NCBI GenBank assembly: GCA_947448975.1
Contig: CANFPR010000006.1
Coordinates: 1 to 18,098 of the forward strand
Length of the DNA: 18,098 nt
Reading direction: 5' to 3'
From: Micrococcales bacterium
GTDB lineage: Bacteria > Actinomycetota > Actinomycetes > Actinomycetales > Microbacteriaceae
The translations under genes were made by a program, and so were the position numbers. The notes beneath the pieces were generated by a model. It saw only the letters and a program-made list of their open reading frames with translations. It ran no database searches and was not told where the DNA came from. The first letter of the stretch is position 1; every line of letters begins with the position of its first letter. Positions 1-6,691 of the stretch are shown here, one piece after another.

Positions 1-887
1 ATGACATCTGGAAACACCTTCGAAAGCGAAACACCCGAAGCCCTGAGGTGGATTTGGTTTTCGTAGGCGCGATCAACAAAGGCGACGAAACGCAGCGCCG
101 GAGCTTGATCGGTGAATGCCGCAACATTGCTGAGTGCCACCGCGTCGACACCGGCAATGAGTTTGTGAAACTTGGATGGATGCAGAGTAGCCAGGTGCTC
201 TACAAGTTGAGCAAAATCATCCAGCGTTGCATTTGTCTGCTGTGAAGTCCAAGATTCGAGCTCTGCTTCGTCTAATACAGCTATGTCGGTGTCGGAGTGC
301 CTGTGTCTGTAATCTTCACCATCAATCGTGACGATTTGAAAATGCGCGCCGATACCCAGAATCTCGCGCTGAAAGTCTTCAGCTGCGAAGCGGCCAGCAC
401 CGAGTGCGTCCGGTGGAGTGTTGGAGGTGGCTGCAAACCTAACTCCCTGAGCGCCTAGGTCGTTGATTAGCCGACTCAACAGCATTGTGTTGCCCGGGTC
501 ATCGAGTTCAAACTCGTCGATGGCCAAGAAATCGTATTTTTTTAGGAGCGCGAGTGCCTCATTGAAGCCAACGGCTCCGATTAGCGCTGTGTAGGCCAAG
601 AAACTTCCAAATAGTTTCTTACCCTTGGCCTCACGATAAAGCGCAGCTAATAAGTGCGTCTTGCCTACGCCGAAGCCGCCATCCAGGTAAAAGCCCGGTG
701 AAGATTCACCCTTACGCTTTTTGGCGAGAAAACCCTTGCGAAGCAGAGCCACAGCCGCAGCTTGCGATGGGTGTTGGGTGTCTGGAATGTAGCTCTCGAA
801 CGTTGCCGATTCGAATTCACGTGGCGGCACGAGCTCACTCAGCATCTCTGCGGCGGTGACCACTGGATTGCGATCTACGAGCCGCAT
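1..887 (-). CDS. zapE: Cell division protein ZapE / AFG1-family P-loop ATPase (3' end cut by window edge)
   Basis: I translated this frame directly. It opens at ATG 887 and stays open to base 1, giving 295 codons with no stop, so the C-terminus lies outside the window. A Walker A motif GGFGVGKT is at residues 70-77 and a Walker B FLAIDEFEL at about 120-128, followed by DDPGN and the sensor-like ATSNTPP, all typical of the actinobacterial ZapE/AFG1 group. The family are cytoplasmic ATPases; in E. coli ZapE associates with the Z ring, and in mitochondria AFG1 helps turn over respiratory proteins. In actinobacteria its exact role is less clear. The ATG at 898 is in another frame and soon hits a stop, so 887 is the start. 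It diverges from the rhodanese gene across 90 bp. Family assignment is sure; a role in division is inferred from the family. Confidence 0.9.
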   Translation of the reverse strand, partial: MRLVDRNPVVTAAEMLSELVPPREFESATFESYIPDTQHPSQAAAVALLRKGFLAKKRKGESSPGFYLDGGFGVGKTHLLAALYREAKGKKLFGSFLAYTALIGAVGFNEALALLKKYDFLAIDEFELDDPGNTMLLSRLINDLGAQGVRFAATSNTPPDALGAGRFAAEDFQREILGIGAHFQIVTIDGEDYRHRHSDTDIAVLDEAELESWTSQQTNATLDDFAQLVEHLATLHPSKFHKLIAGVDAVALSNVAAFTDQAPALRFVAFVDRAYENQIHLRASGVSLSKVFPDV

Positions 888-932
888 GATGTTGCCATTT
901 CTTACCGTCCGATTTGGATTCACTGATTGGTC

Positions 933-959
933 GTTTACCCTTGTAGTAAGAGTTTACCC
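933..959. repeat. Two 8-bp direct repeats between zapE and the rhodanese gene
   Basis: GTTTACCC occurs at 933-940 and again at 952-959, 19 bp apart start to start, in the 90-bp divergent intergenic region. On the minus strand each copy reads GGGTAAAC. The distal one continues as TAAACT, which fits the loose actinobacterial -10 pattern TAnnnT for zapE. On the plus strand TAGTAA at 944-949 sits between the copies and could be a -10 for the rhodanese operon, but I see no good -35. This could be a pair of operator half-sites or coincidence. Confidence 0.35.
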
Positions 960-961
960 AC

Positions 962-966
962 GGAGG
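962..966 (+). promoter_or_regulatory. Ribosome binding site GGAGG of the rhodanese gene
   Basis: GGAGG ends 11 bases before ATG 978. It fixes the start at 978 in preference to the in-frame TTG at 927, which has no comparable site and would add residues that do not look like the family. Confidence 0.7.
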
Positions 967-977
967 AAAATCAAATA

Positions 978-1883
978 ATGCCTGTCGCATTCGACCCACA
1001 AGCCAAGTTTTCTGAATACGCTCATCCCGAGGTTTTGGTCTCTGTCGACTGGCTCTCGCAGAATCTGGAAAACTCCGAAATCGTTGTCGTTGAGTCTGAT
1101 GAAGACGTGTTGCTTTACGAAGTCGGGCACATTCCAGGGGCAGTCAAAATTGACTGGCACATCGACCTCAACGACCCAATCACCAGAAACTACATCGACG
1201 GACACGCTTTCAAGGCTCTTATGGAACGCTCAGGCATTTCACGCGACACCACAATCGTGGTCTACGGTGACAAAAGCAACTGGTGGGCGGCATACGCGCT
1301 TTGGGTATTCAAACTGTTTGGCCACGAGGATGTTCGTCTTCTAGATGGCGGTCGCCAAGCGTGGCTCGAGTCGGGTAATCCCGTTACTCGCGAGGTCGCG
1401 CCAGTAACCCCCGGAACCTACCCGACGATCGAACGAGACGACTCGACCATCCGTGCATTTCGAGACGACGTTTTGAAGCACTTTGGCAACCCGCTGCTTG
1501 ACATCAGATCGCCACAGGAATACTCGGGTGAACGCACCCACATGCCCGACTACCCGCAGGAGGGTGCGCTACGCGGCGGACACATTCCAACCGCGGTTTC
1601 AGTGCCGTGGGCCCGTGCGGTAAACGAAGATCAAACGTTTAAGTCGCGCTCCGATCTAGATGCCATTTACGTAGCCGAGAAGGGTCTATCGGCAGACCAA
1701 TCTGTGATTGCTTACTGCCGAATTGGTGAACGTTCGAGCCACAGTTGGTTTGTACTGAAGTACCTGCTCGGGTTCGACAATGTTAGAAACTACGACGGTT
1801 CGTGGACCGAGTGGGGCAACCTCGTTGGAGTGCCAATTCACAAAGGTGAGGACGCCGGTGAGGTTCCGGTTCTAAAAAATTGA
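978..1883 (+). CDS. Thiosulfate sulfurtransferase (two-domain rhodanese, CysA2/ThtR-like)
   Basis: This 301-aa protein has two rhodanese domains: an inactive N-terminal one (about 20-135, with [10 protein letters not shown] and [15 protein letters not shown]) and a catalytic C-terminal one (about 160-285). The active-site loop is CRIGERSS with the nucleophilic Cys at 247. This is the loop of the mycobacterial CysA2 type and fits a thiosulfate donor; mercaptopyruvate enzymes usually carry CG-S/T-G-V-T. It transfers sulfane sulfur to acceptors such as cyanide, thiols or proteins in the cytoplasm. The start at ATG 978 follows a GGAGG. The stop overlaps the TTG start of sufE by 4 bases, so the two are probably translationally coupled and the rhodanese may feed sulfur to SufE; that link is inference. 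No signal peptide is seen. Confidence 0.88.
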   Translation: MPVAFDPQAKFSEYAHPEVLVSVDWLSQNLENSEIVVVESDEDVLLYEVGHIPGAVKIDWHIDLNDPITRNYIDGHAFKALMERSGISRDTTIVVYGDKSNWWAAYALWVFKLFGHEDVRLLDGGRQAWLESGNPVTREVAPVTPGTYPTIERDDSTIRAFRDDVLKHFGNPLLDIRSPQEYSGERTHMPDYPQEGALRGGHIPTAVSVPWARAVNEDQTFKSRSDLDAIYVAEKGLSADQSVIAYCRIGERSSHSWFVLKYLLGFDNVRNYDGSWTEWGNLVGVPIHKGEDAGEVPVLKN

Positions 1884-2323
1884 CTGCAAGCCTGAATGAC
1901 GCCGCGCTAGAACTCTCGGCCGACTTTACCGGGGCGAGCGCCCGTGAACGCCTGGAGTTTCTCTTGGAGTTCAGCGATAACTTGCCAGCGTTACCCCCGC
2001 GGTACAGCGAGCACCCCGACCTTTTGGAACGTGTTGAGGAATGTCAGTCGCCGGTTTACCTTTTTGTAGAACTCGACGGTGACACGGTGCACACTTTCTT
2101 TAGTGCACCAGAGGAATCTCCTACCACGCGTGGCTTCGCTGGCATTTTGAACTCCTTGTTAGACGGGCGATCAGCGAGCGACGTTCTTGGTTTCTCAGAA
2201 GACTTCACAGACACGCTCGGACTCGCCGAGGCAGTATCGCCCTTGCGATTGCGGGGAATGCGGGCCATGCTTTTTAGGCTCAAGCGTCAAGTGCGTGAGA
2301 AGCAAAGTGGAACACGCGATTAG
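1880..2323 (+). CDS. sufE: SufE-family cysteine-desulfuration protein
   Basis: This 147-aa protein matches SufE in length and layout: an N-terminal helical part with [13 protein letters not shown], then ECQSPVYL with the sulfur-accepting Cys at residue 55, then the [17 protein letters not shown] segment and a C-terminal [18 protein letters not shown] helix. SufE takes persulfide sulfur from a SufS-type desulfurase and passes it to Fe-S cluster assembly; no desulfurase is present here. The start is TTG in the sequence TTGA, where TGA is the stop of the rhodanese gene. No strong ribosome site is visible, which fits coupling to the upstream gene. The canonical loop is GCQS, and here it is ECQS. 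Pairing with a rhodanese suggests a thiosulfate-linked sulfur supply, but this is inference. Confidence 0.9.
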   Translation: MTASLNDAALELSADFTGASARERLEFLLEFSDNLPALPPRYSEHPDLLERVEECQSPVYLFVELDGDTVHTFFSAPEESPTTRGFAGILNSLLDGRSASDVLGFSEDFTDTLGLAEAVSPLRLRGMRAMLFRLKRQVREKQSGTRD

Positions 2324-2894
2324 TGAACTTGCGGGCTTCTACAACCTAGACCGCCAAGTAAGCGCAAACTTTGTTGTGCGCTGCAACGGTGTATACCGTG
2401 ACCAACGTGGGTCGAGCCGGGGCATTTCAAGTTCTACCGATCGCGCTCACCTAATACATTTGCGCTCACAAGCCGACGCTGTGATAACCGGTGGTTCCAC
2501 AGCCCGTGCAGAGGCCTACTCCCCCACATCGCGATTTGCAACCTACGTATTTTCGCGAACAGCGGTTGCAAGTGGCCTGCACCGGTTGACGTTCTCGAGT
2601 TCCGAATCATTGCAAGACGTTTTTGCAAATTTGCAACTCAAACACACGCGCATTCTGGTTGAGGCTGGACCAAAGCTGCTGAACATTTTTTTGGCCGAGG
2701 GGCTGGTTGACACGCTTTTCGTGTCGGTAGTGCACGGTACCGATACTTGCACTTGTTCAACGAATGCCCGCTCTTCAATAGACGAGAACACCGCTTTGAC
2801 TAAACCGATTTTCAACATTCCAAACGGCGCTGCCGCTGAGTCAACCATCATCGCAGACACCGCACTCACTCGTTACGACTGCGGCGAGCCTTAG
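2307..2894 (+). CDS. RibD C-terminal domain-like (pyrimidine reductase / dihydrofolate reductase-like) protein
   Basis: About 195 aa from GTG 2307, which has GAGAAG at 2297-2302 in front; GTG 2295 is an alternative. An open frame extends back to 2187 but lies within sufE. Signs of the RibD_C fold are SANFVVRCNGVY (15-30), SSTDRAHLIHLRSQADAVITGG (42-63) with STARAEAY after it, and RILVEAGPKLLNIFLAEGLVD (115-135), where families have VEGGP and LVDE. RibD_C proteins reduce a pyrimidine intermediate of riboflavin synthesis with NADPH. This one lacks a deaminase domain and no other rib gene is nearby, so its substrate is unknown. The usual SLDG signature reads RCNG and the GGP reads AGP, so activity may be altered or lost. 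It overlaps sufE by 17 bp within the same transcript. Confidence 0.75.
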   Translation: MEHAISELAGFYNLDRQVSANFVVRCNGVYRDQRGSSRGISSSTDRAHLIHLRSQADAVITGGSTARAEAYSPTSRFATYVFSRTAVASGLHRLTFSSSESLQDVFANLQLKHTRILVEAGPKLLNIFLAEGLVDTLFVSVVHGTDTCTCSTNARSSIDENTALTKPIFNIPNGAAAESTIIADTALTRYDCGEP

Positions 2895-2928
2895 GGCCTC
2901 GGCAAGTCGAGTCAAATAGCCTGAAGCG

Positions 2929-3513
2929 GTGGTAGACATCCGTGAACAAGAGAACGTCGCGCCGGAGTTCGCTCTGGCGCTGGCGTCTATTCGCGAAGCC
3001 GCAACCCGTGAAGAGATTTCGGTCACCGAAATAGATGCTCCAACCGGTTTGGCCGCTCATGCGATTGCCTTCAACTGTGATGTCAAGGCGTCAAACGACT
3101 TTCAAAAGATTGACCTCGGAACCGGCAGACTGGTGTTGCTTTGGGATACCGAGCCACAGGAATCTTGGGGAAGCAGATTCAGAATCATCATCTTCGCGAA
3201 GTCGCCCTTGGAAACCGACATTGGTTCGGAAGACTCCAGCACCGGCATCACCTGGACTTGGCTCAGGGAATCTCTAGAACACCTCCACGCTGGCTATTCC
3301 GCCGAAGCTGGCACCACAACCAGAGTCATCTCTAGTGGATTCGGGGCTCTGGCAACCCAACCCGACCACGCCGAACTCGAATTGCGAGCGTCTTGGAGCC
3401 CGAACGACAGTAACGTCGGCGCGCACCTGCTGGCATGGCAAAACTTGATTTGCATGATGTCTGGGTTCCCGCTGCACAATGAGGATCTCGGGCGTCTATA
3501 TGCCGGAAACTGA
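2929..3513 (+). CDS. DUF3000 family protein
   Basis: This 194-aa protein matches the actinobacterial DUF3000 family along its length: an acidic N-terminal helix with REEISVTEIDAPTGLAAHA (28-46), GTGRLVLLWDTEPQESWGSRF (64-84), a WTWLRESLE segment near 109-117, GTTTRVISSGFGALA (128-142), ELRASWSP (151-158) and GAHLLAW (164-170). It is soluble with no signal peptide or membrane helix. No function is known for the family. It lies 34 bp after the RibD-like gene and overlaps the ribonuclease D gene by 14 bp, and next to RNase D and dxs is its usual place in actinobacteria. The start is GTG 2929; the ribosome site (GAAGC at 2924-2928) is weak, so the start is less certain than the family. Confidence 0.85.
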   Translation: MVDIREQENVAPEFALALASIREAATREEISVTEIDAPTGLAAHAIAFNCDVKASNDFQKIDLGTGRLVLLWDTEPQESWGSRFRIIIFAKSPLETDIGSEDSSTGITWTWLRESLEHLHAGYSAEAGTTTRVISSGFGALATQPDHAELELRASWSPNDSNVGAHLLAWQNLICMMSGFPLHNEDLGRLYAGN

Positions 3514-4738
3514 GCAAAACCAAGCCGAGCCCGTACTAGAAGTGGTTCGCTCTTCCAGGGTTCAAGACGTGCGTTTGGTTGAAACATGCGAGCAGCTACG
3601 TTTAGGGGTCTCAGACCTGCTTAGCGGCGAAGGGCCTTTAGCGATAGACGCCGAACGCGCAAGCGGATTCAAATACTCTCAACGCGCCTATCTGATTCAA
3701 GCTTTTCGCGTGGGCGGCCCAATCTTGCTGATCGACCCAATCGCCATCTCCGCCGAGAATCCCGACGATTTCACATGGATGCAGCAGCAGCTCGAGCACT
3801 TGGAATGGATCATCCACGCTGCGACTCAAGACATTCCATGTCTCGCCGAGTTGGGACTCCGACCAAAGAAGCTCTTCGACACCGAACTTGCTGGCCGTCT
3901 TGCCGGATTTGAGCGAGTTGGTCTTGGCGCCATGGTTGCCAAATGCCTAGGATTCCAACTAGCCAAAGAACATTCGGCAGTGGATTGGTCTACGCGCCCG
4001 CTAAATGACTCCTGGCTCACCTATGCGGCTCTAGACGTGGATGTTCTTCCCGAGCTGCGGGATGCGCTCGAGGCTGAGCTCACCCAGCAAGAGAAACTCG
4101 CTTGGGCTCTCGAAGAGTTTGAGATGCTGACTGGCTTCGAACCGAAGCCTCAGAAGCCTGATAAATGGCGTGGCATGAGCGGGCTGAACCTGGTCAAAGA
4201 CCAAAGGCAACTAGCCATTGCCAGATCGATGTGGCAAGCTCGCGAAACACTCGCGCAAAAGCTTGATGTTTCGCCCTCTCGACTGCTACCCGACTCTTCA
4301 ATAGTTGAAGCGGTAACTGCTAAGACACGTTCAAGAGCCGAGCTAAACGCAAATAAGAAATTCGCTGGCCGGGCCAGTCGCAGCTACTTGGATTTATGGT
4401 GGTCGGCCTATGAATCCGGATCAGCCACCAACGACCTCCCGCTACTGCGCATTCCTGCTACCGGCATACCGAATCACAGGGCCTGGCCAACGAAGTTTCC
4501 TGAGGCCGATGCTCGTCTAGCCGCGTTGCGCGGCGGAATGACGATTTTGAGTGAGAAGCATGGCATTCCACCGGAGAACCTGCTGTCACCAGATTGGGTT
4601 AGAACACTTGCTTGGGAAAATTGCTCGGCAGACGAGGAAGCTCTTTCACAGCGGCTTGCGCAGCTTGGCGCTCGAAAGTGGCAGGTTTCGGTGACTAGTC
4701 GAGTTTTGTCTGGCGCTCTTGCGGCTTTACAGCCTTAG
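3500..4738 (+). CDS. rnd: Ribonuclease D-like 3'-5' exonuclease with HRDC domain
   Basis: 412 aa from ATG 3500. The DEDDy exonuclease domain covers about 25-195: D50 and E52 in AIDAERASG, D111 in ATQDIPCL, and Y175 with D179 in YAALDVDVL. An HRDC domain follows at about 222-300 (WRGMSGLNLV, then LDVSPSRLLPDSSIVEAV), and the C-terminal third is probably a second, divergent HRDC-like repeat. E. coli RNase D trims 3' ends of tRNA precursors and other small RNAs; this is the expected role. ATG 3479 in the same frame is an alternative start; 3500 is preferred because GAGGA at 3481-3485 precedes it, although the spacing of 14 is long. Its start overlaps DUF3000 by 14 bp and its last 44 bases overlap the 3' end of dxs on the other strand. 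Confidence 0.85.
   Translation: MPETEQNQAEPVLEVVRSSRVQDVRLVETCEQLRLGVSDLLSGEGPLAIDAERASGFKYSQRAYLIQAFRVGGPILLIDPIAISAENPDDFTWMQQQLEHLEWIIHAATQDIPCLAELGLRPKKLFDTELAGRLAGFERVGLGAMVAKCLGFQLAKEHSAVDWSTRPLNDSWLTYAALDVDVLPELRDALEAELTQQEKLAWALEEFEMLTGFEPKPQKPDKWRGMSGLNLVKDQRQLAIARSMWQARETLAQKLDVSPSRLLPDSSIVEAVTAKTRSRAELNANKKFAGRASRSYLDLWWSAYESGSATNDLPLLRIPATGIPNHRAWPTKFPEADARLAALRGGMTILSEKHGIPPENLLSPDWVRTLAWENCSADEEALSQRLAQLGARKWQVSVTSRVLSGALAALQP
4695..4738. other. 44-bp tail-to-tail coding overlap of rnd and dxs
   Basis: The plus-strand RNase D frame ends with TAG at 4736-4738, and the minus-strand dxs frame ends with TAG read from 4697 to 4695. The last 14 codons plus stop of dxs are therefore antisense to the last codons of RNase D. 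No terminator hairpin with a T run is visible for either gene in or around the overlap, so the two transcripts must share 3' antisense sequence. Confidence 0.85.
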
Positions 4739-6656
4739 AGGTGTCTAGAACCGGCTCTTCGGCTGCACGTGCGTGCGGCAACTTGGTGCCAAGTACCTGG
4801 GCAACTATGTCGTGTGCCACCGCTTGAGCGGTTAGCCCTACGCGTTCGAGAATCTCAGCTCTAGAAGCGTGCTCCAAGAATTCGTCTGGAAGACCAACCT
4901 CGTTCAAAGCGGTGTCGACACCGGCGGAGCGAAGGTCCTGGCGAATTCTGGTACCTACTCCCCCAACTCGTATGCCGTCTTCAATTGAAATCACGAGACG
5001 GTGTCCGCGCGCGAGTTCGATGATCGATGGCGGAACTGGAACAACCCAGCGTGGATCGACAACGGTTGCGCCGATGCCCTGTGCTGCAAGTAGCTTTGCC
5101 GCATCTAGGGCTAGGTCGGCCATTGCGCCAACTGCAACGATCAGTACATCCTTCGAAGGCGCTTCGTACAGCACGTCAACACCGTCGTTCAATCTGCGCA
5201 GCGCAACGATCTCGTTAGCGGCCGACCCCTTCGGGAATCTGACCACAGTTGGCGCGTTGTCTATGGCAATTGCCTCACGGAGCTCTTCGCGAAGTCGCGC
5301 GGCATCTCTCGGTGCCGAAATTCGAATACCAGGGATTACCTGCAACACGGCGAGGTCCCAGATGCCGTGGTGCGAAGCACCATCTGGTCCGGTAACGCCG
5401 GCGCGGTCGAGCACGAGAGTCACGGGGGCTTTATGTAGCGCAACATCCATGACTAGTTGGTCAAAGGCGCGGTTTGCGAAGGTTGCGTAGATGGCAACAA
5501 CCGGGTGTAGCCCACCAAACGCCATACCCGCTGCGCTAGTAACTGCGTGCTGCTCTGCGATTCCCACGTCGAAGACACGGTCTGGAAACTTCGCAGCCAT
5601 CTTGTCGAGTCCAACAGGAATCAACATCGCTCCAGTGAGGCCAACGACCTGCTCGTTTTCGCTGGCGATTGCGACCATTTCGTCGGCGAAAACCGATGTC
5701 CACGACGGCTTAGAACTAACGTCAAGTGATTTGCCGGTCAGCGGGTTGATTTGACCGACAGCGTGAAACTGATCTTCGTCGTTCATCATCGCCGGGTCGT
5801 AACCCTTACCCTTTTGCGTTATCGCGTGCACGATTACAGGGTTGCCGTACTTCTTTGCCTGCCTCAAGGCGGTTTCCATGGCTTTGAGGTCGTGTCCGTC
5901 AACCGGGCCGATGTACTTCATGTCGAGATTAGGAAACATACCCTTCGGCGTAACCGAGTTGAGCAGACCCTTGCCAGCTCCGCGAGCCGTTGAGTAGATC
6001 ATGCGACCAACGAGACCGAACTTCTCAAAGAACGCACGAGAGAGCCGGTAAGCCTTGCGATAAATCTTTTCGGTGCGAATCTCGTTCAAATAGCGTGCGA
6101 GACCACCGATGGTAGGCGCGTAGCTGCGGCCGTTGTCGTTGACCACGATCACGAGGCGGCGGTCGTTGTCGTCGGTGATGTTGTTTAGCGCTTCCCAGGT
6201 CATACCACCGGTGAGCGCGCCATCGCCGACTAGCGCAACGACGTAACGATCGTTCTGCTTAGTGAGTTTGAACGCCTTGGCTATTCCGTCTGCCCAAGAC
6301 AGTGAAGACGACGCATGCGAGCTTTCTACCACATCGTGAATCGACTCCGAGCGCTGCGGGTAACCAGCCACTCCACCCTTTTGACGAAGCGTGCTCAGAT
6401 CTTGGCGACCGGTTAGCAACTTATGAACGTACGACTGGTGACCGGTGTCGAAGATGATGGGGTCGGAAGGTGAATGGAAAACCCTATGAATCGCGACGGT
6501 TGTTTCTACAACGCCCAGATTCGGGCCCAAGTGACCACCGGTAACCGATACAGACTCAACAAGTGTTTCGCGAATCTCGCCGCAAAGCTGCTCTAGTTGC
6601 TCGAAGCTCAAAGCATCGAGGTCTCTAGGACCTTTGATCGTTTGCAAGATTGCCAT
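4695..6656 (-). CDS. dxs: 1-deoxy-D-xylulose-5-phosphate synthase
   Basis: 653 aa. DXS condenses pyruvate and glyceraldehyde 3-phosphate to DXP, the first step of the MEP pathway to isoprenoids, and needs thiamine diphosphate and magnesium. Seen here are SVTGGHLGPNLGVVE (37-51), the ThDP motif starting GDGALTGGMTWEALNN (144-159) and ending with N173 in VVNDNG, the catalytic Glu of IAEQHAV at 368, and DRAGVTGPDGASHHG (417-431). The start is taken as ATG 6656, giving MAILQTIKGPRDL, which is where the family begins; the in-frame TTG 6674 would add six residues. No good ribosome site is seen. It lies 35 bp after acnA and is probably cotranscribed. A C-terminal tail of about 20 residues beyond the usual end creates the 44-bp overlap with the RNase D gene. 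Confidence 0.95.
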   Translation of the reverse strand: MAILQTIKGPRDLDALSFEQLEQLCGEIRETLVESVSVTGGHLGPNLGVVETTVAIHRVFHSPSDPIIFDTGHQSYVHKLLTGRQDLSTLRQKGGVAGYPQRSESIHDVVESSHASSSLSWADGIAKAFKLTKQNDRYVVALVGDGALTGGMTWEALNNITDDNDRRLVIVVNDNGRSYAPTIGGLARYLNEIRTEKIYRKAYRLSRAFFEKFGLVGRMIYSTARGAGKGLLNSVTPKGMFPNLDMKYIGPVDGHDLKAMETALRQAKKYGNPVIVHAITQKGKGYDPAMMNDEDQFHAVGQINPLTGKSLDVSSKPSWTSVFADEMVAIASENEQVVGLTGAMLIPVGLDKMAAKFPDRVFDVGIAEQHAVTSAAGMAFGGLHPVVAIYATFANRAFDQLVMDVALHKAPVTLVLDRAGVTGPDGASHHGIWDLAVLQVIPGIRISAPRDAARLREELREAIAIDNAPTVVRFPKGSAANEIVALRRLNDGVDVLYEAPSKDVLIVAVGAMADLALDAAKLLAAQGIGATVVDPRWVVPVPPSIIELARGHRLVISIEDGIRVGGVGTRIRQDLRSAGVDTALNEVGLPDEFLEHASRAEILERVGLTAQAVAHDIVAQVLGTKLPHARAAEEPVLDTSKAVKPQERQTKLD

Positions 6657-6691
6657 ACTGGGTCTAACTGTCAAGGTTCAGCAGCTTATTC

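Noticed and set aside
48-245. Small plus-strand frame at the left edge.
   Set aside because: It is antisense to the clearly coding zapE frame and resembles no family.
2187-2306. Upstream extension of the RibD-like frame.
   Set aside because: It lies inside sufE in another frame, is Cys/Arg/Ser-rich without family similarity, and a ribosome-like GAGAAG precedes the GTG at 2307.
4912-5490. Long open frame (192 codons) antisense to dxs.
   Set aside because: Composition is Ser/Thr/Ala/Arg-rich noise typical of the reverse strand of a conserved gene; dxs is unambiguous.
6669-6674. Perfect TTGACA on the minus strand just before dxs, a possible -35.
   Set aside because: With normal spacing the -10 would fall inside the dxs coding sequence after the conserved N-terminus begins, and only a poor AATCTT is there.
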